Assembly (NCBI GenBank): GCA_025403435.1
Contig: CM046341.1
Coordinates: 16,635,319 to 16,699,318 of the forward strand
Reading direction: 5' to 3'
DNA: 64,000 nt
Source: Artocarpus heterophyllus
Taxonomy: Eukaryota > Streptophyta > Magnoliopsida > Rosales > Moraceae
The translations under genes were made by a program, and so were the position numbers. Under the pieces are notes generated by a model. That model saw nothing but the letters and a program-made list of their open reading frames with translations. It did not search any database and was not told where the DNA came from. Shown piece after piece: positions 1 to 11,524 of the stretch; the stretch's first letter is position 1; every line of letters starts with the position of its first letter.

Positions 1-179
1 GGTACAATTTGTAAATAAGTATGTCATTTTAGATAAAGATAGTCGATAAACGATTGTGCAGAATAGCTCAAATGTAAATGATCTTGTAAATACCTTGTAA
101 TTTCAATATATATTAATTTTTGTATGCAATCAGTGCCTTATTGTAATAGATAACACAAAGGATTGGCCATCCCATGAGA

Positions 180-535
180 AATCAGAAATTTTGGCTTTTT
201 TTTTTTGTACAATACTATTTTTCCACGAAGGTTTTAGCAAAAAAACCGTCATGAAAGTGTTGTACGTGGACCATCATTCCACGATGGTTTTCTAAAAAAC
301 AGTCGTCGAAAATCTAATTTTTCGCAACGGTTTTCTTGAAAAACTGTCATGAAAGAGGTCTTCCCACACCCCCCCTAAATCGGCGCTTATTCTGAGGTTT
401 CATAACGGTAAAAAAACAGTCGTGAAAACTCAATTTTTGTATTGTGACTGAAGTTTTCACAACGGTTTTTTAACCGTCGTGAAATTTTTCCATCATGGTT
501 ATAAACCATCATGGAATTCCCAATCTGTAGTAATG
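180..535. mobile_element. CACTA-like transposon end with subterminal repeats
   Basis: The tract carries many degenerate copies, in both orientations, of a short motif of the type ACCGTCATGAAA / AACGGTTTTT, ending with CCAATCTGTAGTAATG at 520-535. Read on the minus strand the terminus is CATTACTACAGATTGG, one base off the CACTA signature. Dense inverted subterminal repeats next to a CACTA terminus are typical of En/Spm elements. No transposase frame is visible and the left extent is unclear; the other end may lie outside the window. The family assignment is an inference from the terminus and repeats. Confidence 0.5.
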
Positions 536-1148
536 CTGTTTATTATGTACATGAGAATTATTTGCCCTTTTAGTGTAAATAAATTATTTACATAATAAAT
601 CTGTTATTTACTCTGAATATTTCGAAACATGATCTTTACTTCAATAAATTTTGAAAAAGTCCTATTTACTACAATTTTCTTAAAAATATTAATGCAAAAC
701 TTTGTTCCCTGAATGAATCGGCGGGTCACCCTTAGGGGTTATACATTTCTTATAATTGGACACGAATTTCACGCATCCAAAAAAAGAAAATAAAATGCAA
801 GAGCAATTACACAATTAAATTAAAAATATTAATAATTAACTGAATGCTAGTTCGATAAGAGACATGAATAGCTTCATCTACGCTGTTTATTTTTGCAATA
901 TGCAGTTAACTATTCATCACATTGACAATGTGGACATATAATGTTTTAATTTTGGCATTTGGGATTCTTATTCCATCCATTAATTGACATCTGCTACCCA
1001 TTGATTGTATTGCCAAAGATTAAATTAGAGTTCTAATAGCCAAATTTCCAAATATCTTTTTTTCAGAAAAAGGATAATTGTAGCTCTTATCAGTGACAAT
1101 GAGGGAATTGTTATGACTATGTAAACCTCCAATACAAATGGGATCTTC
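536..1148. other. AT-rich non-coding flank
   Basis: No ORF or repeat structure that I can support. Bases 1144-1148 (TCTTC) are the left target-site duplication of the Copia element that follows. The last ~45 bases may complete a short minus-strand frame interrupted by that element (see the entry at 10773-10875). Confidence 0.6.
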
Positions 1149-3158
1149 TGTTGGAAAAAACGGTGCGCAGCGGAATTTTAAAATTTTATATCAGAATAAT
1201 TTCCAAAACACAAGTATGACATGTTATACGTATAAATTAACCAAATCTTACTAACCTTTGTGTGCCAAAGAACCTCCGAAACCTGTGAATAGAAGTAACG
1301 TTCCAAAAGAGCCTCAACCAACTAGTCTTCTTTGTTATTCTCTATCCACAACTAGAGTGAGTGTGGGCTCACACGTACTGCTCTTCCATTGGTGACTCTC
1401 CTTCCAACCAATCGAGAGAACCCAAAGCAAGTGTTCGTGATTTGTGAACAAAAGCTCTCAAGGAGTTTGCAGATTCTCAATAGCAAAGCATCACTCTTAA
1501 TCTCTGAATTGATCTAAGTAACATGTGAGAATCACTCCCCATTTATAGAGATTGGTCCTAGGGTCAGTCCTTATCAGATTAGGTCTCAAAAACTTGAAAC
1601 AGAATCAAGTTCGGATCAATATCTGATGAGATCCGTGTAGAAACGCGTAATCTTAACTTTCGCTGATCGGCAGGCCGAACAGGCCCCATCGGTAGGCCGA
1701 ACACGTAGATTGGCCGGCCGAACTGCCGCGTAAATGTTTCCGCGAATCTTTTATTTTCCACCCGATATTCTATAGGATAGCGTCTCAGTTTTAATTCAAC
1801 TAACCCAATAGAGAAGTTATCTGATCAAAACAACTATATCTAGATAATCTCTAAGAAAATAAATCAATTCCTAATAATTCTATAAGTTTATCTTGATCTA
1901 ATTTATCCAAAATTAAATCAATCGATAAATAGATAAGAATTATCTGATCCAATAATTTAACAAGTTTATCTTGAATTAATTTTATTACAAAATTAATTCA
2001 ACTTATAAACAGACATAAATTATTTAATTCTTCCAAATTTTAACCAATCTGATAAATCTGACATAAGTCACAAATTATTGGAAAAGTACGATGTGTCGTT
2101 ATAGGATGTTGTGAGCTAGCAAAGGGGACCAATTGGACCTATATAGTTCAAGCTCCCGATAATTATGAAACCCAATATCCCATAAATATATTTCATAATT
2201 ATCAACTCCAACGCTACTCCACTAAAAGCTTGAAGCTACACTCTCGAACTAGATAGAATTACGAAGCCTGTATAGCCAAGTCTCCATGACATATCATAGT
2301 GTATCGTATCCCCATATAATAATCCATAATCGGTTCAAGGATAAATTCTGTCTTACCTTCCCGGTTATTTTTATCTTACGTTCCATTATCTCACCATCAA
2401 AAAACTTACCATCCAAAGACAGTATACCAATCGGTTACACCTATGTATCCAAATGGTTGAGCGCTCTAGTTTTCCAATTACAGGACAACGCATATAAAAG
2501 GATATCATTACTCCTAAAGAGGAGCTATGGATTCTATATCTATGAATAACAAGTCTACGCCATCAAGAGTCATGCCTCCAACGTACTGGCATGCATACCA
2601 CTATTAAGATGTAGGTGTCACCCTTTGGTACATCAAAAGACACAAGTCAAGACAACGGGCCTACTATTCATCTCAAGATTAAGATACAATACAAATGATT
2701 GTCTAAAGTGAATCGATTTGCCAAGACAGAATTATTAATCTAAATCAATTCACTCTATGTCCTGATCCAACACATCGTCATATATGACAACGTGCTAATG
2801 TTTCTATTTACGGAGTCTACCTCTGATGGTCAAGACAAACCATCTCCCTAAAAGGATATAGACAACATAACAATTTTTGCATGAATAAAGCGCCCAACTT
2901 TATTCCCTTGATTGCAAATCCTATGATTTAGACCATCACCTTAAGAATCGTGTCTTCTACATAATCTGTCCATCATATGCCCAATTCTTAAGGTTTAGAC
3001 TGACAATCTCATACTATTGTTTGCTTAACATACATTCAACAAATATGAACGTAAAGAGGACAAGATTTGGTATACCAATAATGAATAAATTTTTTATTGA
3101 TAAAAATGTCTCCAAAAACTTATTACATTTTTACTCCTTAGGGCATACATGTCTACCA
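1149..3158 (-). repeat. Copia 3' LTR (left copy)
   Basis: About 2,010 bp, homologous along its length to 8780-10767 and, inverted, to 60523-62529. It begins TGTTGG and ends TCTACCA, where the partner ends TCTAACA. It includes three GC-rich units of the type TCGGYAGGCCGAA around 1664-1725, of which the right LTR retains only two. An 87-codon frame antisense to the element (2286-2549) is also open in the other two LTRs. Confidence 0.93.
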
Positions 3159-4014
3159 ATCTCCCACTTGCACTAAGTGAGTAAATATGACAAATCTCGC
3201 ATCCCCATAGCTTCCACATGCCTCCAAAGACTCTCCCAGTAAGTATCTTCATAAATGGATTAGCTAAATTGTCCTCTAACGTGATCTTGCACACCGTGAC
3301 ATGCCCGCCCTCAATAAAATCCTTTATCACATGATACTTTCGATCAATATGCTTACTTTTCTTGTGAAATCTTGGTTCCATAGCATTAGCTACCACCGTA
3401 CTGTTATCACAGTACAGTGGTACCTCCTTATCCATATTAGGAATAACGTCAAGATCCCTAAGGAACTTGCAGAGCCACACTGCTTCCTACGAAGCATCAC
3501 TAGCTGCCACATACTCGACCTCCATCGTTGAATCCAAAGTGCAATCTTGCTTAGGACTTCTCCAACTAATGGCACTGCCGTCCAGAGTAAACACAAAACC
3601 TGAAGTCGATTTCCTAGAATCCATACAGGATTGAAAATCTGTGTCAGTGTATCCTAGAGGAGTTAAGTCCTCACTCGAATACACAAGCATATACCCTCGA
3701 GTCCTTCGCAGGTACTTGAAAATATGCTTTACTGCAACCCAGTGGTTCGGTCCTGGATCCGACTGAAATCGACTTACAATCCTGACCGCATAACTAATAT
3801 CTAGTCGTGTGCAAAGCATGGCATACATGAGACTACTCACAGCCGAAGCATAAGACACCTTCTTCATGTATTCTCTTTCTTCATAAGACTTTAGAGAGTC
3901 TTTCTTAGAAAGAGTAATTCCATACCTAGATAGTTGCCCACCTTTCTTGGAATCCTGCATTGCAAACCTTCTGAGAATTTTATCTATGTAGCCAGCCTGA
4001 GACAAAGCTATCAT
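3094..4014 (-). pseudogene. Copia pol: RNase H region
   Basis: Encodes the end of the reverse transcriptase and the RNase H of the Copia polyprotein, which degrades the RNA of the RNA-DNA hybrid during replication. Visible landmarks in order: ASAVSSLMYAMLCTR, KYLRRTRGYMLVY, YTDTDFQS, DSRKSTSGFVF, STMEVEYVAA, then YCDNSTVVANAMEP and KHIDRKYHVIKDFI. An in-frame TAG at 3484-3486 breaks the protein between the STMEVEYVAA block and the AVWLCKFL helix. The frame then stays open past the purine tract into the LTR, so the normal terminator is lost. It sits in a different frame from the upstream RT because of a frameshift near 4165. Confidence 0.9.
3159..3175 (-). other. Polypurine tract of the Copia element
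   Basis: On the minus strand the sequence just before the 3' LTR is CAAGTGGGAGATT, a typical plus-strand priming purine tract of plant Copia elements. It directly abuts the LTR boundary. Confidence 0.75.
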
Positions 4015-4919
4015 TTTGTTCTTCCTATCCCAAAAGATCTAGATACCGAAAACAAAATTAGCCTCACCCAAGTCCTTCATGTCAAACTGCTTGGTCAACC
4101 ATAATTTGACCGATGACAACGCCCCAACGTCATTGCCAATTAGCAGAATGTCATCTACATAGAGAGTAAAAAAACCACCTTCCCATCCTTAATGTGTTTG
4201 TAAACACATGGTTCATCCACATTTTGTGAGAACCCACAAGTCTTGATCACCTGATCAAATCTTATGTTCCAAGAATGAGAAGCCTGCTTAAGTCCGTAAA
4301 TTGACTTTAGCAGCTTACAAACCTTACCCTCTTGACCTGTGACCTTGAACCCATCTGGCTGTACCATATAAATGGACTCATCAAGATAGCCATTTAGAAA
4401 AGTCGTCTTGACATCCATCTGCCAAATCTCATAGTCGAGAGTGGTAGCTATGGATAAAAGAATCCGGATGGACTTAAGCATGGCTACAGGCGAAAAGGTT
4501 TTCTCATAGTCGATTCCTTCCTTTTGCGTATAACCCTTAGCTACCAGTCTAGCCTTAAAGGTTTCAACCTTTCCATCCACTCCTCTTTTCCTCTTGTAGA
4601 TCCACTTACACCCTATGAGTTTTACCCTATCGGGAAGATCCACAAGCTCCCAAACATGATTAGTCTCCATAGACTTCATCTCTACGTTCATGGCCTCTGT
4701 CCAGAGTTTTGAATCAACATCCTCCATAGCTTCTGCATAAGTATAAGGATCCCTATCATGTTCATCCGGTTCAGCCAAGAAGACCTCCCCATTGAACATA
4801 TACCTCTCAGGTTGACACCCGATCCTCCCACTACGTCGAAGCCTCTGAGGTTGTTGTTCAGGTTTGTATGGTTTTTCTACACTGATCGAAATGGTTTCAT
4901 TTGGAACCTCCAGAGTGAT
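4015..4919 (-). pseudogene. Copia pol: reverse transcriptase
   Basis: Copia-type RT, the enzyme that copies element RNA into DNA. Landmarks: WTEAMNVEMKSM, WELVDLP, GCKWIYKRKR, FKARLVAKGYTQKEGIDYEK, QMDVKTTFLNGYLDE, and LKSIYGLKQASHSWN. The catalytic YVDD is encoded just after a run of seven T (minus-strand sense) near 4163-4170, but in another frame: the upstream frame ends in LSM-stop at 4155 and TLYVDDILLIGND follows in the shifted frame. A one-base change in the homopolymer is the simplest cause. A further in-frame stop at 4920 separates RT from integrase. Confidence 0.92.
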
Positions 4920-6245
4920 TTAATCACTCCTTAACTCCTCAAGCACCACTTTGCTTTGAGGTTTAAAGTCGTCCATGTAACTCTCCTCAAGAAAAGTTGC
5001 ATTAGTTGAAACTACGGCTTTATTTTCCTTTGGGTTATAAAAATAACCCCTTTTAGTCCCTTTTGGATATCCTATAAACACGTAAACTTCAGAACGTGCT
5101 TCCAACTTATTCGGATCCTTAAACAGGACATGAGTCGGACATCCCCATATGCGAATATGGTTTAAGGATGTCTTCCTACCTGTCCACAACTCGTGAGGAG
5201 TTTTAGGGACCGATTTTGAAGGCACATTGTTCAAAAGATAACATGCGGTTTGTAGTGCATATCCCCAAAAGGATAAAGGCAATGATGAATAACTCATCAT
5301 GGACCTGATCATGTCCAACAAAGTCCTATTCCTTCTCTCTGCTATGTCATTCTGCTGTGGAGTGCTTGGTGTAGTCAAATGGGATAAAATCTCATTCTCT
5401 AACAAGTGTTCCAAGAACTTATCAAAAAGGTATTCCCCTCCTCGATCTGATCGAAGTGCCTTTATGGGTCTACCCAATTGCTTTTCCACTTCAGCCTGAA
5501 ACTCCCTAAACTTGTCAAAAGTTTCACTTTTGTGGTGCATCAAGTACACATACCCATATCTTGAGTAATCGTCAATAAAAGTGATGAAGTACTCATACCC
5601 TCCTTGTGCCCGGACGTTAATCGGTCCGCAAACATCACTATGCACAAGTTCTAGAACCCCTTTGGCCCTATTGCCCTTAGACTCGAATGGTCTTTTTGTC
5701 ATTTTACCCTCCAAACAAGATTCACATTGAGGTATAGATTCCACTTTTAAGTGACTTAAAGTTCCATCCCTTACCAACCTTTGAATCCTATTCAGGTTAA
5801 TATGACCAAGGTGCAAATGCCAAAGATAAGTCTTATTAGAGTGAGAAGTTTTAAGTCTTTTAGAGTCATTATCATTCATCTCAGCATTAAGCAATAAGTC
5901 CATCTTAGGTTTGATAAAATATAGATTATTTTGCATCCATCCAGAACAGATAAAAGATTTGTTTTTACGAATCACCACTTTATCATTAAAAGAAACCAAG
6001 TAGGAGTCTTTAAATAAACAAGCTACAGAAATTAAATTCCTTTTAAATTTAGGAACATAAAAACAATCTTGCAAAATTAACTTCCTATAATTATCAAAGT
6101 AAAGATGGACGTCTCCCACTGCTTCCGCTGAGACCAAGGATCCATCGCCCATCCGAAGCATGAAGTCTTCATGCAGCAAACTTCTCGTTTCTTTGAACCC
6201 CTACAGAGAAACACAAACATGATTAGTTGCACTGGAATCTATGAC
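4920..6245 (-). pseudogene. Copia pol: protease remnant, GAG-pre-integrase and integrase
   Basis: The N-terminal piece (6175-6245) reads VIDSSATNHVC, the Copia protease active-site segment, with the invariant Gly of D-[ST]-G replaced by Ser. It is flanked by a TAG at 6246-6248 and a stop after VCVSL. From 6179 the frame is open for 419 codons. The zinc-binding HHCC module shows as WHLHLGHIN and CESCLEGK. The integrase core keeps its triad: Asp of HSDVCGP, Asp of SDRGGEY and Glu of [26 protein letters not shown] marks the end of the domain. This is the best-preserved part of the element. Confidence 0.93.
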
Positions 6246-7126
6246 CTAGATGTCACTAGATTCTTCAACCAAATAAGTTTCTAAATATAGAAGATCACAC
6301 CTACCTCCTTTGGAAAGGAAGTCCTCGCAATACTTCTTGATATACCCGACCTTTCCACAGAAGAAGCACTTAAGCTTCTTTGGGTTCTTCTTCTTCTTCT
6401 TCTTCCTGCTCTTGGTAGTACCAGGAATAGAAGACTTCCCGTTCTTGGCCCGTTGCTTCTTTCCATTCCCAGAGTTAGGATTGGAACCAGAAGCAGCTAC
6501 CATGTTGGCCTCACCACCCGTAGGAGACTCCCTGATCAGCAGTTCGAACTCCTGTAACTGTTGCATCAATTCTGTCAAGGTCATATCCCGTCTATTACTC
6601 AAATTAAAGTAGCTCTAAATGGAATAAATTCCTTAGACAAAGTCTCAAAGACCATAGTCATTTGAGTTTCAACATCGATGTCAGCTCCATTGGTTTAAGC
6701 CTCAGCGAGGTAACCCATGACTAACATCATATGCTCCTTTACAGATGTCCCCAACCTCTGTCTATAGTTTAAGAGTTTCTGAAGCACCCCTTGCCGCTTT
6801 GTTATGGCCTAGCCTCCAAACATATCCTCAAGATTATCCAAGATCTGCTTTGTAGTCTCATAATCCTGATGTTGAGCCTGCAGCACATTATTCATGCTAG
6901 CCATAACATAGCAACGGGCTTGATCATTAGCATCTTTCCAACGATCGTACGCTTGGAATTGCTCATTAGATAAGTCTCCCATAGGCTCAGGAGGACAAGG
7001 GGTTGTCAGTACATATTTCAGTTTCTCAAAGGACAAGATGATATCTAGGTTCCGTTTCCAATCGTTATAGTTCTCACCGATTAATAGGTTTTTGTCAAGT
7101 ATCGATGATAAAGCGTTTTTAGACAT
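6246..7126 (-). pseudogene. Copia gag with defective zinc knuckle
   Basis: Gag, the capsid and nucleocapsid protein. I place the start at the ATG 7126-7124 (MSKNALSSILDKNLLIG), because a Copia gag usually begins just ahead of LxGxNYxxWKR; the longer open frame upstream has no match. Residues 20-35 show NYNDWKRNLDIILSFE. The frame stops at 6809 right after DNLEDMFGG, continues through further stops, and resumes after a frameshift near 6610. The nucleocapsid knuckle at about 6350 reads CFFCGKVGYIKKYC, where the zinc-binding His of CX2CX4HX4C has become Tyr. Confidence 0.88.
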
Positions 7127-8779
7127 TTTTAATCTACAATAAAGAATCATATACCAAATATAAGCAAACATATCATAATAATTTAGTAAGATAACACAAT
7201 CATGTAAGATTATATAAATGTGTTTATGTGTCAAAACCTTGAAAATATCACAACCTTACAATGATAATTCCCAACTCAGAATTCAACAAGCTCCTAGGGG
7301 AGTCATGCCAAATTCAATCAGGAACACGGATCCCCTCCTGATTAATATATGCCATCCAGGACCCATATGATCCAGCATATATTAATAATCGTTTCTTTAG
7401 CCATTAATTTTATTAACAGAGCTCTTAGGGGAGGTTAATAATAAAATTAACGTGAATGTATAACCATCGTTTCAATATTTTATCCATGATTTATAATTAC
7501 CACCTAGGGGTGTGCAACCATAAATCATACTAAAATACCTTATCTTCTTAGAGATCCAATCTGGTACATGATAGAAATCCCTTCCTAAGGGTTGGGACCA
7601 CCATGTTCTGCCTATGGACCAACGATGGAGGCCTTAGGTTCTCTCTTCGAAAACCTTCTCCCACTCAATCTTTTGAAATCAAGGTTTTATTTTAAGGATA
7701 GGCATGAACAATTTTAATATGAGCGACACTCCCTATTCTATATGACATGTTATCAATATACATGGTAAATCATATTATAATGCCGACAAGCAAAGCAATT
7801 TAAGCAAAGCTACAAGCAAAATAATAATAATAACCGTAATATCATGGCTCCACCCTAGAGAATAGAAAACTAAGATTACAAGAAAATAATCGAGACATAT
7901 TATCGATTCTTCATCCTTGAATCCTCAAGTTGTATCCTTCTTCATGTAATTTCATCTTCAAGTCTTCAATCCGGTATGGATTGAATTCTTCATATTTCCG
8001 GTCATATCCAAATTTAATGTTTCTCAGAATTTTTCCAAAAAACAAAATTAAAACTGCATCGAAAAAATTGTACATTTTCTAGAAACTTTTCTAGCTCTCA
8101 GTCAGCAGGCCGATCTGGGTGATCGGCCTGCCGATCAATTAGATCGACCTGCCGACCCATGAAAGTTCGGCATGTCAAACTAAAAGTACGGCCTACTGGC
8201 AGAGCCAACCGATTTCTGCCCCATTGACGGCCTGCCTAACCATATGTCCGGCCTATCGATCTGTAACCATCAGCCTGCCGAACTGTGAGGTCTGGCATGT
8301 CGATCGAGCAGAAATCTCTAATTCTAGAAAATACAATTTTTAATGCAATTCATCAATTTTATTTTCAACAATTCAAAAAACATAAAATTAGAGACTCAGG
8401 AAATACCTAGAAGCGTCATCATCAATCTTCTAGATCCGTCTTCTCCGAATAATTATTTAATTACAAAATTCTTACAAATTTAAAATTAAACAATAATTCC
8501 TAGACTGAGATGATAGTTCGCCATCTAATTACATGAAAAACCTAGATACACATTCTAACCTCTAATAAATAATTAAATAACAATTTAATCAATCATAATT
8601 AATTAATAAACATGTACCACATAATCTATGACAACATATATAATATATAGAAACCTAGAGTGCCAACTCTCTATAAAATTAAATTCAAGCATAGGAGAGA
8701 TTAATATCACAAAATTTACACATATAACATGATCATAAACTTGTAAATTTATGTAAAAAAACTTGGCTCTAATACCAAT
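7127..8779 (-). other. Copia 5' untranslated leader
   Basis: About 1.65 kb between PBS and gag, with no coding frame. At 8100-8310 it holds a dense cluster of GC-rich, partly palindromic units of the type TCGGCCTGCCGATC. The same leader is present inverted at 62530-64000. The palindromes could serve RNA dimerisation or packaging, but that is inference. Confidence 0.8.
8764..8777 (-). other. Primer binding site (initiator tRNA-Met)
   Basis: Minus-strand TGGTATTAGAGCCA directly follows the 5' LTR. The usual plant Copia PBS is TGGTATCAGAGCC, so one base has changed (C to T). Confidence 0.85.
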
Positions 8780-10767
8780 TGTTGGAAAAAACGGTGCGTA
8801 GTAGAATTTTAAAATTTTATATCAGAATAATTTCCAAAACACAAGTATGACGTGTTATATGTATAAATTAACTAGATCTTACTAACCTTTGTGTGCCGAA
8901 GAACCTCTAAAACCTGGGAAGAGAAGTAACGTTCCAGAAGAACCTCAACCAAATGTCTTCTTTGCTATTCTCTATCCACAATCGGAGTGAGTGTGGGCTC
9001 ACACATACAGCTCTTCCACCGGTGACTCTCCTTCCAACCAATCGAGAGAACCCAAAACAAATGTTCGTGATTTGTGAACAAAAGCTCTCAGGGAGTTTGC
9101 AGATTCTCAATAGCAGAGCATCACTCTTAATCTCTCAATTGATCTAAGTAACATGTGAGAATCACTCCCCATTTATAGAGATTGGTCCTAGGGTCAGTCC
9201 TTATCAGATTAGGTCTCAAAAACTCGAAACAGAATCAACTTTGGATCAATATCTGATAAGATCCATGTAGAAACGCGTAATCTTATCTTTCGCTGATTGG
9301 TAGGCCGACCAGGCCCCATCGATAGGCCGAACTGCCGCGTAAATGGTTCCGCGAATCTTTTATTTTCCACCCAAGATTCTATAAGATAAAGTCTCAGTTT
9401 TAATTCAAATAACCTAATATAGAAGTTATCTAATCAAAACAACTTTATCTAGATAATCTCTGAGAAAATAAATCAATTCCCAATAATTCTACAAGTTTAT
9501 CTTGATCTAATTTATCCAAAATTAAATCAACTAATAAACAGACAAGAATTATCTGATCCAATAATTTAACAAGTTTATCTTGAATTAATTTTATCACAAA
9601 ATTAATTCAACTTATAAACAGACATAAATTATATAATTCTTTCAAATTTTAATCAATCTGATAAATCCGACATAAGTCACCAATTACTGGAAAAGCACGC
9701 TGTGTGGTTACAGGATGTTGTGAGCTAGTAAAGGGAACCAATTGGACCTATATAGTTTAAGCTCCTGATAATTATGAAACCCAATATCCCAGATATACAT
9801 TTCATAATTATCAACTCCAACGCTACTCCACTAAAAGCTTGAAGCTGCACTCTCAAACTAGATAGAATTACGAAGCCCGTATAGCCAAGTCTCTATGACA
9901 TATCATAGTGTATCGTATCCCCATATGATAATCCATAATCGGCTTAAGGACAAGTTCTATCTTATCTTCCTGATTATTTTTATCTTACGTTCCATTATCT
10001 CATCATCAAAAAATTTACCATCCAAAGACAGTATACCAATCGGTTACACCTATGTATCCAAATGGTTGAGCGCTTCAGTTTTTCAATTACAGTACAACGC
10101 ATATAAGAGGATATCATTACTCCTAAAGAGGAGCTGTGGATTCCATATCTATGAATAACAAGTCTACGCCATCAAGAGTCATGCCTCCAATGTACCGACA
10201 TGCACACCACTATTAAGATGTGGGTGTCACCCTTTGGTACATCAAAAGACACAAGTTAAGACAATAGGCCCACTATTCATATCAGGATTAAAATACAATA
10301 CAAATGATTGTCTAAAGTGAATCGATTTGCCAAGACAGAATTATTAATCCAAATCAATTCACTTTATGTCCCGATCCAACACATCGTCATATGTGACAAC
10401 GTGCTAATGTTTCTATTCACGAAGTCCACCTCCGATGGTCAAGACAAACCATCTCCTTAAAAGGATATAGACAACATAACAATCTTTGCATGAATAAAGC
10501 GCCCAACTTTATTCCCTCGATTGCGAATCGTATGATTTAGACCATCACCTTAAGAATCGTGTCTTCTGCATAATCTGTCCATCATATGCCAAATTCTTAA
10601 GGTTTAGACTGACAGTCTCAGACTATTGTTTGCTTAACATATATTCAACAAATATGAACGTAAAGAGGACAAGATTTGGTATATAAATAATGAATAAATT
10701 CTTTATTGATAAAAATGTCTCCAAAAACTTATTACATTTTTACTCTTTAGGGCATACATGTCTAACA
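8780..10767 (-). repeat. Copia 5' LTR (right copy)
   Basis: About 1,988 bp, partner of 1149-3158. It begins TGTTGG and ends TCTAACA, followed by TSD TCTTC at 10768-10772. Compared with the left LTR it lacks one GC-rich TCGG..GGCCGA unit near 9300-9335. Because the element is on the minus strand this is the promoter-bearing LTR. Confidence 0.93.
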
Positions 10768-10772
10768 TCTTC

Positions 10773-10875
10773 CTCTTTCAGGAGTAGAAGCACCAGCTCT
10801 CAATACGAATCTCAAATGAGCTACATTTGAACCTGGCTTGCCATTTATTTCTTTAAAAGACATGTTCATCATACT
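10773..10875 (-). pseudogene. Short ORF fragment interrupted by the Copia element
   Basis: Removing the Copia element and one TSD copy joins a minus-strand frame that runs from about 10885 leftwards and closes shortly after the insertion point on the other side (near 1110). The piece right of the element reads GKPGSNVAHLRFVLRAG and continues without a stop across the junction for about 14 more codons. The composition looks protein-like but I do not recognise a family, and a ~50-codon frame can arise by chance. It may be a last exon or an old gene fragment. Confidence 0.25.
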
Positions 10876-11129
10876 TTTCCAGGCTTTTAATTAGTTTTTC
10901 ATTTTATCTAAATTTTTCTAGATATATTCATCCTACGTGTCTTTTCTTAGTATGTTTAGTTAACTATGTCCTTAGATGTGTCATTTGGGCTGCATATATT
11001 GGCTAAATAGGTTTTAGATTAAAGAAAGATATTGTGCAGTGGTACTTAGAAGGTGGACACCACCTATTGTATATATCGTGTTATCATATTCTTTATATTA
11101 ATAATACACACGTTTATTTTAAAAGATAA
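10876..11129. other. AT-rich non-coding DNA
   Basis: Nothing recognisable. It separates the Copia insertion site from a small TIR element. Confidence 0.5.
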
Positions 11130-11138
11130 AAAATCAAT

Positions 11139-11515
11139 AGAGTAAATTGCACTGTTACATCTTAAACTATTCGTTTTTTGTATAATACACTCTAAACTTT
11201 CAATCTTAATAAAATACATCTTGAATTTTGAAATCATTAGTAATTGAAGTCTAATAATTAACAAACACTAAAAAAGCATTGATGAGTTTGGTCACGAGGT
11301 TCATGCATGAGCTTGTTTAAGAGCAAAGCTTGTCATTTTAAGAGAAAAATGAAGCTCAACGAGTGAAAAAGAATACTAAATGGAAATTAAAAAAATAACT
11401 TTCAGATCTCAATTGCTAATGATTTTAAAGTTTAAGGTGCATTTTATCAAAATTAAAAGTTCAGAGTATGTATGTAAAAGGTGGATAGTTCAGAGTACAA
11501 CGGTGCAATTTACTC
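11139..11515. mobile_element. Mutator-like MITE, 377 bp
   Basis: Imperfect terminal inverted repeats of about 125 bp: the left end GAGTAAATTGCAC and the right end GTGCAATTTACTC are reverse complements, and the similarity continues inward (for example TTTTGAAATCATTAGTAATTGA against its complement). The flanking 9 bases AAAATCAAT (11130-11138) and AAAATCGAT (11516-11524) match at 8 of 9. A 9 bp duplication points to the Mutator superfamily. No transposase. Confidence 0.75.
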
Positions 11516-11524
11516 AAAATCGAT

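Larger units (their letters stand above)
1149..10767 (-). mobile_element. Complete, decayed Ty1/Copia LTR retrotransposon
   Basis: A 9.6 kb element transcribed on the minus strand. Two LTRs (1149-3158 and 8780-10767) start TGTTGG and end TCTAACA or TCTACCA. The 5 bp target duplication TCTTC is exact at 1144-1148 and 10768-10772. A PBS complementary to initiator tRNA-Met lies at 8764-8777 and a purine tract at 3159-3175. Domain order gag, protease, integrase, RT, RNase H is that of Copia. By eye the first ~300 bases of the two LTRs differ at roughly 25 positions, mostly transitions, so the insertion is not recent. The coding part has at least two frameshifts and several stops, so it is non-autonomous now. 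RT and RNase H wording resembles the Tork/TAR group, but I would not fix the lineage without a tree. Confidence 0.95.
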
